A stretch of DNA of 38,990 bases from Thermoplasmatota archaeon (GCA_023379385.1 JAMCUS010000020.1:1-38990), one strand, 5' to 3'; positions 24,478 to 33,493 are shown, counted from the first letter of the stretch. Translations and numbers: made by a program. The notes: a model not told the origin generated them from the sequence alone.

Positions 24478-27441
24478 TTGTGGTCGTTGTGCTTTATGTA
24501 GTCTTGCTACATCATCTTTTGTTATTATCCCTTTATCTGCAAGCGTATCAACTCTATCCCATGCATGACTACGGATATCCTCATTATCAGAACTTAGAAG
24601 TTCTATAAATTTATTTTTTAAATCCTTTACATCTTCTTTTGTTATTATCCCTTTATCTGCAAGCGTATCAACTCTATACCATGCATACATACGGATATCC
24701 TCATTATCAGAACTTAGAAGTTCTATAAATTTATTTTTTAAATCCTTTACATCTTCTTTTGTTATTATCCCTTTATCTATAAGCTTTTTAACTTTATCCC
24801 ATGCATACCTACGGATATCCTCATTATCAGAACTTAGAAGTTCTATAAATTTATCTTTTAAATCCTTTACAACCTCTTTTGTTATTATCCCTTTATCTAT
24901 AAGCGTATCAACTTCATCCAATGCATTCCCACGGGCATACTCATCATAAGAACTTAGAAGTTCTATAAATTTATCTTTTAAATCCTTTACAACCTCTTTT
25001 GTTATTATCCCTTTATCTATAAGCGTATCAACTCTATACCATGCATCCTCACGAATATACTCATTATCAAAACTTAGAAGTTCTATAAATTCATCTTTTA
25101 AATCCTTTACAACCTCTTTTGTTATTATCCCTTTATCTATAAGCGTATCAACTCTATTCCATGCATACCTACGGATATCTTCATTATCAGAACTTAGAAG
25201 TTCTATAAATTCATCTTTTAAATCCTTTACAACCTCTTTTGTTATTATCCCTTTATCTATAAGCGTATCAACTCTATTCCATGCCTTAATACGGATATAC
25301 TCATTATCAGAACTTAGAAGTTCTATAAATTCATCTTTTAAATCCTTTACAACCTCTTTTGTTATTATCCCTTTATCTATAAGCGTATCAACTTTATACC
25401 ATGCATCACTACGAATATCTTTATTATCAGAACGTAGAAGTTCTATGAATTTACCTTTTACATCCTTTAAATCATCTTTTGTTATTATCCCTTTATCTAT
25501 AAGCGTATCAACTTTATACCATGCCTTAATACGGATATACTCATTATCAGAACTTAGAAATTCTATAAATTCATCTTTTAAATCCTTTACAACCTCTTTT
25601 GTTATTATCCCTTTATCTATAAGCGTATCAACTTTATACCATGCATCCTCACGAATATCTTTATTATCAGAACGTAGAAGTTCTATGAATTTACCTTTTA
25701 CATCCTTTAAATCATCTTTTGTTATTATTCCTTTGTCTATAAGCGTATCAACTTTATACCATGCCTTAATACGGATATACTCATTATCAGAACTTAGAAA
25801 TTCTATGAATTTACCTTTTAAATCCTTTACAACCTCTTTTGTTATTATCCCTTTATCTATAAGCATATCAACTTTATACCATGCATCACTACGAATATCT
25901 TTATTATCAGAACTTAGACGTTCTATGAATTTACCTTTTACATCCTTTAAATCGTCTTTTGTTATTATCCCTTTATCTATAAGCATGTCAACTTTATACC
26001 ATGCATGACTCCAGTCATACTCATTATAAGAACGTAGAAGTTCTATGAATTTACCTTTTACATCCTTTAAATCATCTTTTGTTATTATCCCTTTATCTAT
26101 AAGCATTCCAACTTTATACCATGCATCCTCACGAATATCTTTATTATCAGAACGTAGAAGTTCTATGAATTTACCTTTTACATCCTTTAAATCATCTTTT
26201 GTTATTATTCCTTTGTCTATAAGCGTATCAACTTTATACCATGCATCACTACGAATATCTTCATAATCAGAACGTAGAAATTCTATTAATTTACCTTTTA
26301 CATCCTTTAAATCATCTTTTGTTATTATCCCATCATCTATAAGCATTCTAATATTATACCATGCATCCCTACGAATATCTTCATAATCAGAACGTAGAAA
26401 TTCTATTAATTTACCTTTTACATCCTTTAAATCATCTTTTGTTATTATCCCATCATCTATAAGCATTCTAATATTATACCATGCATCACTACGAATATCT
26501 TCATTATCAGAACTTAGAAGTTCTATTAATTTACCTTTTACATCCTTTAAATCCTCTTTTGTTATTATCCCTTTATCTATAAGCATGTCAACTTTATCCC
26601 ATGCATGACTACGAATATCTTTATTATCAGAACTTAGAAGTTCTATAAATTTATCTTTTAAATCCTTTACATCATCTTTTGTTATTATCCCATCATCTAT
26701 AAGCATTCCAACTCTGCCCCATGCATATTTACGAACATCATAATAATCAGAACGTAGAAATTCTATTAATTTACCTTTTACATCCTTTAAATCATCTTTT
26801 GTTATTATCCCATCATCTATAAGCATTCTAATATAATACCATGCAACCCTACGAATATCTTCATTATCAGAACTTAGAAGTTCTATTAATTTAGTAGAAT
26901 CATCTTTTGTTATTATCCCATCATCTATAAGCATTCCAACTCTGTCCCATGCATATTTACGAACATTATAATAATCAGAACGTAGAAATTCTATTAATTT
27001 AGTAGAATCCTCTTTTGTTATTATCCCTTTATCTATAAGCATGTCAACTTTATCCCATGCATGACTACGAATATCTTTATTATCAGAACTTAGAAGTTCT
27101 ATAAATTTATCTTTTAAATCCTTTACATCATCTTTTGTTATTATTCCTTTATCTATAAGCGTATCAACTCTATCCCATGCATCACTACGGATATCCTCAT
27201 TATCAGAACTTATACCAGAACGCATACCAGAAGAACGTATACCAGAACGCCAAGATCTAACTGCAAGCTCACGTATACCATAATTATCGGAACTTAGAAG
27301 TTTTATGAACTCAGTAGAATCCTCTTTTGTTATTATTCCTTTATCTATAAGCATTACAACCATATTCCATGTATCACTACGAACACTGTCATCATCAGAA
27401 CTTAGCTTTTTTATTAATTCATCCTTATTCATTCTATCCAT
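24472..27441 (-). CDS. HEAT-repeat solenoid protein B (about 24 repeats)
   Basis: The 989-residue protein consists of about 24 HEAT-like repeats, mostly exactly 40 residues, with two 36-residue units (STKLIE form) near the N-terminus. Invariant parts are IRxxAW, LIDKGIITK and the KDLKDKFIELL helix. Variation concentrates on the two residues after IR, the two after AW, and the pair before LID. Dimeric units (repeats 14-15 and 16-17) are duplicated, showing growth by unequal crossing-over. No signal peptide, membrane helix or catalytic motif is present. ATG 27441 follows GGGGAGG; Met 4 (27432) would give an ATGA overlap with the HTH ORF upstream. The ligand is unknown. Confidence 0.85.
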   Translation of the reverse strand: MDRMNKDELIKKLSSDDDSVRSDTWNMVVMLIDKGIITKEDSTEFIKLLSSDNYGIRELAVRSWRSGIRSSGMRSGISSDNEDIRSDAWDRVDTLIDKGIITKDDVKDLKDKFIELLSSDNKDIRSHAWDKVDMLIDKGIITKEDSTKLIEFLRSDYYNVRKYAWDRVGMLIDDGIITKDDSTKLIELLSSDNEDIRRVAWYYIRMLIDDGIITKDDLKDVKGKLIEFLRSDYYDVRKYAWGRVGMLIDDGIITKDDVKDLKDKFIELLSSDNKDIRSHAWDKVDMLIDKGIITKEDLKDVKGKLIELLSSDNEDIRSDAWYNIRMLIDDGIITKDDLKDVKGKLIEFLRSDYEDIRRDAWYNIRMLIDDGIITKDDLKDVKGKLIEFLRSDYEDIRSDAWYKVDTLIDKGIITKDDLKDVKGKFIELLRSDNKDIREDAWYKVGMLIDKGIITKDDLKDVKGKFIELLRSYNEYDWSHAWYKVDMLIDKGIITKDDLKDVKGKFIERLSSDNKDIRSDAWYKVDMLIDKGIITKEVVKDLKGKFIEFLSSDNEYIRIKAWYKVDTLIDKGIITKDDLKDVKGKFIELLRSDNKDIREDAWYKVDTLIDKGIITKEVVKDLKDEFIEFLSSDNEYIRIKAWYKVDTLIDKGIITKDDLKDVKGKFIELLRSDNKDIRSDAWYKVDTLIDKGIITKEVVKDLKDEFIELLSSDNEYIRIKAWNRVDTLIDKGIITKEVVKDLKDEFIELLSSDNEDIRRYAWNRVDTLIDKGIITKEVVKDLKDEFIELLSFDNEYIREDAWYRVDTLIDKGIITKEVVKDLKDKFIELLSSYDEYARGNALDEVDTLIDKGIITKEVVKDLKDKFIELLSSDNEDIRRYAWDKVKKLIDKGIITKEDVKDLKNKFIELLSSDNEDIRMYAWYRVDTLADKGIITKEDVKDLKNKFIELLSSDNEDIRSHAWDRVDTLADKGIITKDDVARLHKAQRPQI
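24500..27170. repeat. Tandem 120-bp repeat array (solenoid gene B)
   Basis: The period is exactly 120 bases from about 24541 to 26880, so phrases such as TTTTGTTATTATCCC recur at fixed spacing more than 20 times. Two units are shortened to 108 bases near 26881-27000. Neighbouring units are often more than 90% alike. Confidence 0.9.
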
Positions 27442-27813
27442 TCAATCCTCCCCTTTGTTTTATTATACATCTTTATTGTCTTACCCTCTTTAATCTTTTT
27501 CTTTTGATACCACAATGTAGACTTGTTTATCTTCAAGGCTTTCCTTTTTTCAGCATCAATGGACATAATCTTGTTCTTGATATCAATTGTATCATTCCTT
27601 GATATTTCTATATCAGGTATTTTGAATTCTAATGTTTTTACCTTACCTGAGATGTATCTGTTCAATTCCCTGATATTCTCATATTCAAGGTATGAATTGT
27701 TATCAATTCCCAATACGGATACTTCGTCAAGGTTGTTTGATTCCTTTCCTATATATCTTATCCTATCTACGATAATATGTTTCCTCTGGGCTATGCCATC
27801 TATGTAGTCAAAT
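27124..27813. repeat. Segmental duplication, copy 2 (partner 23761-24477)
   Basis: This is the second copy of the HTH ORF plus solenoid 5' end. Between 27429 and 27813 only one or two mismatches to 24093-24477 are visible, pointing to recent duplication or gene conversion. Confidence 0.85.
27429..27713 (-). CDS. Cas1 C-terminal helix-turn-helix copy 1 (94 aa)
   Basis: Same product as the copy at 24093-24377: residues from about 15 on match the Cas1 C-terminus, with the HTH KINKSTLWYQKKK. The frame begins with TTG 27713 and no ribosome binding site is seen. The reading frame stays open upstream to near 27840, coding DYIKHNDNKFDYIDGIAQRK and more, but without a start codon. This may be the inner part of a lost larger gene. 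The 3' end is tied to solenoid B in the same way that Cas1 is tied to solenoid A. Confidence 0.5.
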   Translation of the reverse strand: MGIDNNSYLEYENIRELNRYISGKVKTLEFKIPDIEISRNDTIDIKNKIMSIDAEKRKALKINKSTLWYQKKKIKEGKTIKMYNKTKGRIEWIE

Positions 27814-27822
27814 TTGTTATCA

Positions 27823-30129
27823 TTATGTTTTATGTAGTCTTGCTATATCATCTTTTGTTATTATACCTTTATCTATAAGCTTTTCAACTGTATCCCATGC
27901 ATGACTACGAATATACTCATTATCAGAACGTAGAAGATCTATTAATTTATCTTTTAAATCCTTTACATCATCTTTTGTTATTATACCTTTATCTATAAGC
28001 TTTTCAACTGTATCCCATGCATGACTACGAATATACTCATTATCAGAACGTAGAAGGTCTATAAAATCATCTTTTGTTATTATACCTTTATCTATAAGCG
28101 TATCAACTATATCCCGTGCATTCCTACGAATATACCCATTATCAGAACGTAGAAGGTCTATAAAATCATCTTTTGTTATTATCCCTTTATCTATAAGCTT
28201 TTCAACTGTATCCCATGCATGACTACGAATATACCAATTATCAGAACGTAGAAATTCTATAAATTTATCTTTTAAATCCTTTACATCATCTTTTGTTATT
28301 ATACCTTTATCTATAAGCTTTTCAACTGTATCCCATGCATGACTACGAACATCTTCATTATCAGGATGTAGAAGGTCTATAAAATCATCTTTTAAATCCT
28401 TTACATCATCTTTTGTTATTATACCTTTATCTGCAAGCATTCTAACTGTATCCCATGCATTCCTACGAATACGCTCATCATCAGAACGTAGAAGGTCTAT
28501 AAATTTATCTTTCACATCCTTTACATCTTCTTTTGTTATTATCCCATCATCTATAAGCGTTCCAACTCTGTCCCATGCATGACTACGAATATACTCATTA
28601 TCAAAACGTAGAAGGTCTATAAAATCATCTTTTGTTATTATCCCTTTATCTGCAAGCATTTCAACATTACTCCATGCATTCCTACGAATAAGCTCATCAT
28701 CAGAACGTAGAAGGTCTATAAATTTATCTTTTAAATCCTTTACATCATCTTTTGTTATTATACCTTTATCTATAAGCTTTTCAACTGTATCCCATGCATT
28801 CCTACGAATAAGCTCATCATCAGAACGTAGAAGGTCTATAAATTTATCTTTTAAATCCTTTACATCATCTTTTGTTATTATACCTTTATCTATAAGCGTA
28901 TCAACACTATCCCATGCCGAATAATGAGAACGTAGAAGGTCTATAAATTTATCTTTCACATCCTTTACATCTTCTTTTGTTATTATCCCTTTATCTGCAA
29001 GCATTACAACTCTATCCCATGCATCCCAACGAACATATTCATTATCAGAACGTAGAAGGTCTATAAAATCATCTTTTAAATCCTTTACATCATCTTTTGT
29101 TATTATCCCTTTATCTATAAGCATTACAACTGTATCCCATGCATGACTACGAATACGCTCATCATCAGAACGTAGAAGGTTTATAAATAAACGTAGAAAT
29201 TCTATAAATTTATCTTTCACATCCTTTACATCTTCTTTTGTTATTATCCCTTTATCTATAAGCTTTTCAACTGTATCCCATGCATTCCTACGAACATATT
29301 CATTATCAGAACGTAGAAGGTCTATAAATTTATCTTTTAAATCCTTTACAACATCTTTTGTTATTATCCCTTTATCTATAAGCGTATCAACACTATCCCA
29401 TGCCGAATAATGAGAACGTAGAAGGTCTATAAATTTATCTTTCACATCCTTTACATCTTCTTTTGTTATTATCCCTTTATCTATAAGCTTTTCAACTGTA
29501 TCCCATGCATACCTACGAACAACTTCATCATCAGAACGTAGAAGGTCTATAAATTTATCTTTTAAATCCTTTACATCATCTTTTGTTATTATCCCATCAT
29601 CTATAAGCGTTCCAACTCTGTCCCATGCATGACTACGAATATACTCATTATCAAAACGTAGAAGGTCTATAAAATCATCTTTTGTTATTATACCTTTATC
29701 TATAAGCTTTTCAACTGTATCCCATGATGCATTCCTACGAATAAGCTCATCATCAGAACGTAGAAGGTCTATAAAATCATCTTTTGTTATTATTCCTTTG
29801 TCTATAAGCGTATCAACTGTATACCATGCATAACTACGAATATACCAATTATCAGAACGTAGAAGGTCTATAAATTTATCTTTTAAATCCTTTACAACAT
29901 CTTTTGTTATTATCCCTTTATCTATAAGCGTATCAACTGTATCCCATGCATTAATACGAATACGCTCATTATCAGAACGTAGAAATTCTATAAATTTATC
30001 TTTTAAATCCTTTACATCATCTTTTGTTATTATCCCTTTATCTGCAAGCATTTCAACATTACTCCATGCATTCCTACGAATGTACTCATTATCAGAACGT
30101 AGATCCCTTATTAATTCATTAATATTCAT
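27823..30129 (-). CDS. HEAT-repeat solenoid protein A (about 20 repeats)
   Basis: The 768-residue protein has about 20 HEAT-like repeats of the form FIDLLRSDNEYIRSHAWDTV plus LIDKGIITKDD. Full units have 40 residues. Several (such as 4, 5, 14, 18 and 19) lack the VKDLKDK helix turn and have 33, and two lose part of the first helix (RSHYSAWD). Its subtype (IDLLRSD) differs from B and C (IELLSSD), so it expanded separately. ATG 30129 overlaps the Cas1 stop as ATGA, so it is translationally coupled to cas1. The gene ends IARLHKT. No enzymatic motif is present; a binding scaffold is inferred. Confidence 0.85.
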   Translation of the reverse strand: MNINELIRDLRSDNEYIRRNAWSNVEMLADKGIITKDDVKDLKDKFIEFLRSDNERIRINAWDTVDTLIDKGIITKDVVKDLKDKFIDLLRSDNWYIRSYAWYTVDTLIDKGIITKDDFIDLLRSDDELIRRNASWDTVEKLIDKGIITKDDFIDLLRFDNEYIRSHAWDRVGTLIDDGIITKDDVKDLKDKFIDLLRSDDEVVRRYAWDTVEKLIDKGIITKEDVKDVKDKFIDLLRSHYSAWDSVDTLIDKGIITKDVVKDLKDKFIDLLRSDNEYVRRNAWDTVEKLIDKGIITKEDVKDVKDKFIEFLRLFINLLRSDDERIRSHAWDTVVMLIDKGIITKDDVKDLKDDFIDLLRSDNEYVRWDAWDRVVMLADKGIITKEDVKDVKDKFIDLLRSHYSAWDSVDTLIDKGIITKDDVKDLKDKFIDLLRSDDELIRRNAWDTVEKLIDKGIITKDDVKDLKDKFIDLLRSDDELIRRNAWSNVEMLADKGIITKDDFIDLLRFDNEYIRSHAWDRVGTLIDDGIITKEDVKDVKDKFIDLLRSDDERIRRNAWDTVRMLADKGIITKDDVKDLKDDFIDLLHPDNEDVRSHAWDTVEKLIDKGIITKDDVKDLKDKFIEFLRSDNWYIRSHAWDTVEKLIDKGIITKDDFIDLLRSDNGYIRRNARDIVDTLIDKGIITKDDFIDLLRSDNEYIRSHAWDTVEKLIDKGIITKDDVKDLKDKLIDLLRSDNEYIRSHAWDTVEKLIDKGIITKDDIARLHKT
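27840..30110. repeat. Tandem 120/99-bp repeat array (solenoid gene A)
   Basis: Repeats follow the 120-base unit with several 99-base units in which a 21-base segment is missing in frame. Repeats with the same variant, such as those at 28561-28640 and 29595-29670, recur about 1 kb apart, indicating block duplication. Confidence 0.85.
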
Positions 30130-31136
30130 TCAATCCTCACCTTTGTTTTATTATACATCTTAATGGTCTTACCCTCTTTAATCTTTTTCTTTTGATACCA
30201 CAATGTAGATTTGTTTATCTTCAAGGCTTTCCGTTTCTCAGGATCAATTGACATTATTTTATTCCTCATATCTATAGTATCATTCCTTGAGATTTCAATA
30301 TCAGGTATCTTGAATTCCAGTGTTTTTGCCTTTCCTGAAATGTATCTGCTTAATTCCCTTACATTTTCAAACATTATGTTCTCAAGTGTATGCTGTTTAT
30401 TTCTGAATTCATATCGCTTGTTGAAATTATTCTTGATTTTATCAATCAATAGTTTTGCTATATTTGGTCTCAAACGGATATGGTAATTCTCAGTTGTTAT
30501 AAAATCTGATTTCTTTAGTTTAGTTTCCAGTAGTTCAATTACTGAATAATCAATAACATACCTGAATAATTCCTGTAAATCATAAACAAGAGAATGCTTG
30601 GATGGTGCTATTTCATGCAGGTATCCGATAGAGGCATCAAGACCTACTGTGTTGATATTTTTCCTTACCATTGATTCAAGTATTGCATATCCGTAATTCA
30701 GTAATGCGTTTACAGGATCGGATGCATTCATATTCCATGAGTATGATAGGTTTTTCCTTGACTGAAAATTGAAATCAGGTGCTAACTGATTGAATATCTT
30801 GGATAACTCTGTCCAGTAAGCAGATGCAATGCGTCCTTCATACATCATCAGGCTGTTTATGTTTTTATAATCAACTCTTTGCATTTCCCTGTTTATTGTG
30901 GTTAAATCTATGTCATAGAATTTTAATAATCCGTTAATCAAGCTTAATGAGGATTTCACTTTTTGCCTGACAATCTGACCAGCAATGTATAGCCTTGATT
31001 CAGGATTAAGATATTTCTCATACTGTTTTATTTTCAGGTCAGCATTAAGCGTTTCCTGAGGCTGTGTTACAGATAATAAATTCCCATTCCAGTTAAGCAA
31101 AGAAATAGATACATCATGTTTTGAAAGCCATCTCAT
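30126..31136 (-). CDS. cas1: Cas1 integrase with C-terminal HTH (CRISPR-less context)
   Basis: Cas1 inserts DNA segments by an integrase reaction. The Cas1 signature residues are present: Glu in MMYEGRIASAYW (about residue 100), His in IGYLHEIAPSKHSL and Asp in VYDLQELFR. The NALLNYGYAILESMV helix is also typical. The last ~80 residues form a basic domain with the HTH KINKSTLWYQKKK. The first ATG in this frame is 31136, but the N-terminal beta-domain continues upstream in frame without a start codon (see 31137-31350). No Cas2, effector or repeat-spacer array is in the window. The gene is coupled to solenoid A by an ATGA overlap. It could be a solo or casposase-like Cas1. Confidence 0.88.
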   Translation of the reverse strand: MRWLSKHDVSISLLNWNGNLLSVTQPQETLNADLKIKQYEKYLNPESRLYIAGQIVRQKVKSSLSLINGLLKFYDIDLTTINREMQRVDYKNINSLMMYEGRIASAYWTELSKIFNQLAPDFNFQSRKNLSYSWNMNASDPVNALLNYGYAILESMVRKNINTVGLDASIGYLHEIAPSKHSLVYDLQELFRYVIDYSVIELLETKLKKSDFITTENYHIRLRPNIAKLLIDKIKNNFNKRYEFRNKQHTLENIMFENVRELSRYISGKAKTLEFKIPDIEISRNDTIDMRNKIMSIDPEKRKALKINKSTLWYQKKKIKEGKTIKMYNKTKVRIE

Positions 31137-31350
31137 AGCTTCAAAACTGACAGAACCGTAATATCCATCTATAATTATTAAATCGTAAGGTATTTGATGA
31201 GGATAAAATTCGTATTTAACTGGGTTATTTAACTCATTTAACCTGTTTAACCCAGTATTACTTTGTTTTAAATTTAATTTTGATTTATTATCAATAATTA
31301 ACTTACGTTTATCAACGTATATTGATATACCATAACCTTTTATTATTCAT
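31137..31350 (-). pseudogene. N-terminal domain of Cas1, out of frame with its ATG
   Basis: Upstream of ATG 31136 the same frame is open for about 67 codons and reads GYGISIYVDKRKLIIDN ... IIIDGYYGSVSFEA, a clear Cas1 N-terminal domain. It contains no ATG, GTG or TTG and is closed by a TGA at 31349-31347. An ATG at 31350 reads MNNK in the neighbouring frame. Dropping one A from the AAAA run (31338-31341) would join it to the Cas1 frame as MNNKGYGIS. So the gene is frameshifted, uses recoding or slippage, or starts internally. A TATA-like ATTATA lies close upstream. Confidence 0.7.
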
Positions 31351-31407
31351 AGTAGAGATGGTATAATTAACGTAAAACTCTAAACTCTAGATATTTTCTT
31401 AGAATAA

Positions 31408-31418
31408 TTTAATATATA
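31408..31418 (+). promoter_or_regulatory. TATA box of the PLD-helicase operon
   Basis: TTTAATATATA lies 21-31 bases before ATG 31439, the spacing for a leaderless or short-leader archaeal transcript. The 88-base gap to the divergent cas1 holds promoters for both directions. Confidence 0.5.
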
Positions 31419-31438
31419 TTGTAAGGTTAATTTCAATA

Positions 31439-33493
31439 ATGACTTTACTCAGAGACTTAAAGATTAATAAATCGTATACATCTAAAGAAAATGATATAGT
31501 AAAGGAATTCTTAAATCCTACCTTATCCATTTCTTCATTGTATTACAGAGTTTCTGCATATTACTCTTCATATTCTCTTCAGGGGATCGCGGAAGGGCTC
31601 TCAGCCATGATAACGAATAATGCAAAAATAAAAATGATAATTTCATTTTTCATTAATGAACAAGATTACAATGCCTTTATAGATGGAAAAGAAAAGACCC
31701 AAGTCTACATTGAAGAAAATTTTATAAATGATAAAGAAGAATTAAAGAGACTTATGATTGAAGATTCAGTACGGGCTTTTTCATTCTTGGTTGCAACCGA
31801 TAGGCTTCAGATTAAGTTTGTAATGTCTGCACAGGGAATATTCCATGAAAAATATGGTATAATTTTTGATTCTAATAATGATTTTGTTGGTTTTTCTGGT
31901 TCTATGAATGAAACTCTTAACGGTCTTACGATAAATTTTGAAAAAATAAAAGTTTTTAAGAGCTGGAAAGAAGAAGAAAGAGAGTATATAAATCCGGATT
32001 TACTGGAATTCGAGAGATACTGGGGAGGAAACGTAGATGGTTGTATAATTCAAGATATGCCCGATAAAAATAGAAATGTTATTTTAGAGTCATTTAAAGA
32101 ATTTGAAATAGAAATGAATGCCTTGAAATATTCTAAGAAGGAGAAGCCTCCATGGCCCCATCAATTAGAAGCTCTACAAAAATGGAAAGGGAATAACTAC
32201 AAAGGAATACTCGAAATGGCTACTGGTACCGGAAAAACGAGAGCGGCAATTATGTGTATCAATGACTTTAAAAAATTACATGGCAAAAGCTTGATTCTGA
32301 TCGCAGTTCCAACGGATGTTCTTATTTCACAGTGGGAGAAAGAACTGAGGAAAAAAGAAAACGGTATAAATCCCTATATAAAAAAAATATCTGGAGATTC
32401 TGCTGTAAGTATTGATGATCTCTATCAGACCGTGAGTTCTAGAGAAATCTCCATCAATGATGGTTTAATTATACTAGGCACTTACAAAATGCTCTCATCA
32501 ATGAAGTTTTCAGATTTAATTCCGTCATCGTTTGATGGAGAGATATTACTAGTGGCTGATGAAGTCCATCATATAGCGGCTGAAAATTATTCTAAAGTCA
32601 TGGATGATAGATATCATTATCGTCTTGGGCTTAGTGCAACACCTGAACGGTATTTTGATGAAGGGGGGAGTCAGGACATTTTAGAATACTTTGAAAGGGT
32701 AGTGTACACATTTGATCTTAAGGAGGCTATTTCCAATAATATTCTTACTCCTTACGATTATTATCTACACTTTACGTATTTAAATGATAAAGAAGCGTAT
32801 GAATATGGAAAGTTAACTAAAAAATTATTCAACAGGTTAAATTACAGAAACAAAGATGATGTTGACGAGAACAAAAATGTTTTTAAAAATTTAGAAAACA
32901 TCATCGAAATAAAGAGAGCTAGAATATTAAAAAAAGCTTCAGGTAAAAAGGAGATATTGAAGTCAATTTTGAATGATATGAAAAGAAAAAACCAGCTTAA
33001 GCATCTCTTAATATATTTTGAGGACAATGAACAGATAGCCGACTATCAAGATGTTTTTAATGAATTATCCATATTCAGTGTTAAAGTGGATTCTGGAAAA
33101 AGCGAGCAGGATAGAGATGCCATAATCGATAAATTTTCAAAGGGAGATATCGACTGTTTACTTGCAATGAAAATATTGGATGAAGGTGTTGACGTACCAT
33201 CTGTTGAAAGGGCTATACTAGTAATATCTCTCCAAAACCCCGCTCAGTTCATACAAAGACGAGGAAGACTTCTAAGACGATTCGCAGGGAAAACAAAAGC
33301 GGAAATACACGATATATTGATAAGCGTAAAAGATCAATATGGTCTTGGACTAAGCGGCGTGGAAAAATCTATACTTTATAAGGAACTCAGAAGAGCCAAG
33401 TTATTCTGCGAAACTGCAAAAAATTCTAGGGAATGTATGAATGTCATATCAAACATATCTTTAAAATATAACTTAGGAGTTATCTCATCATAG
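31439..33493 (+). CDS. PLD-nuclease/SF2-helicase fusion protein
   Basis: The 684-residue protein has an N-terminal phospholipase D-like nuclease domain with one HKD motif (H136, K138, D144, then GFSGSMNET at 151-159). A superfamily 2 helicase follows: Walker A ATGTGKT (261-267), DEVHH (374-378), SAT (399-401) and motif VI QRRGRLLRRF near 603-612. PLD plus SF2 fusions are common in anti-phage and restriction systems, where the helicase moves on DNA and the PLD part cuts. It is the first of four tightly spaced genes. A named defence family cannot be fixed without profile searches. Confidence 0.85.
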   Translation: MTLLRDLKINKSYTSKENDIVKEFLNPTLSISSLYYRVSAYYSSYSLQGIAEGLSAMITNNAKIKMIISFFINEQDYNAFIDGKEKTQVYIEENFINDKEELKRLMIEDSVRAFSFLVATDRLQIKFVMSAQGIFHEKYGIIFDSNNDFVGFSGSMNETLNGLTINFEKIKVFKSWKEEEREYINPDLLEFERYWGGNVDGCIIQDMPDKNRNVILESFKEFEIEMNALKYSKKEKPPWPHQLEALQKWKGNNYKGILEMATGTGKTRAAIMCINDFKKLHGKSLILIAVPTDVLISQWEKELRKKENGINPYIKKISGDSAVSIDDLYQTVSSREISINDGLIILGTYKMLSSMKFSDLIPSSFDGEILLVADEVHHIAAENYSKVMDDRYHYRLGLSATPERYFDEGGSQDILEYFERVVYTFDLKEAISNNILTPYDYYLHFTYLNDKEAYEYGKLTKKLFNRLNYRNKDDVDENKNVFKNLENIIEIKRARILKKASGKKEILKSILNDMKRKNQLKHLLIYFEDNEQIADYQDVFNELSIFSVKVDSGKSEQDRDAIIDKFSKGDIDCLLAMKILDEGVDVPSVERAILVISLQNPAQFIQRRGRLLRRFAGKTKAEIHDILISVKDQYGLGLSGVEKSILYKELRRAKLFCETAKNSRECMNVISNISLKYNLGVISS

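Noticed and set aside
25445-26266. Long plus-strand ORFs inside the repeat array
   Set aside because: They are antisense to the solenoid gene and exist only because each 120-bp unit happens to be open on the other strand.
24500-30110. CRISPR-like array next to cas1
   Set aside because: The periodicity is 120 bases, the units are coding and nearly identical throughout, and there are no short repeats with unique spacers.
22923-31350. Casposon
   Set aside because: Cas1 is present, but no family B polymerase, HNH nuclease, terminal inverted repeats or target duplication were seen in the island.
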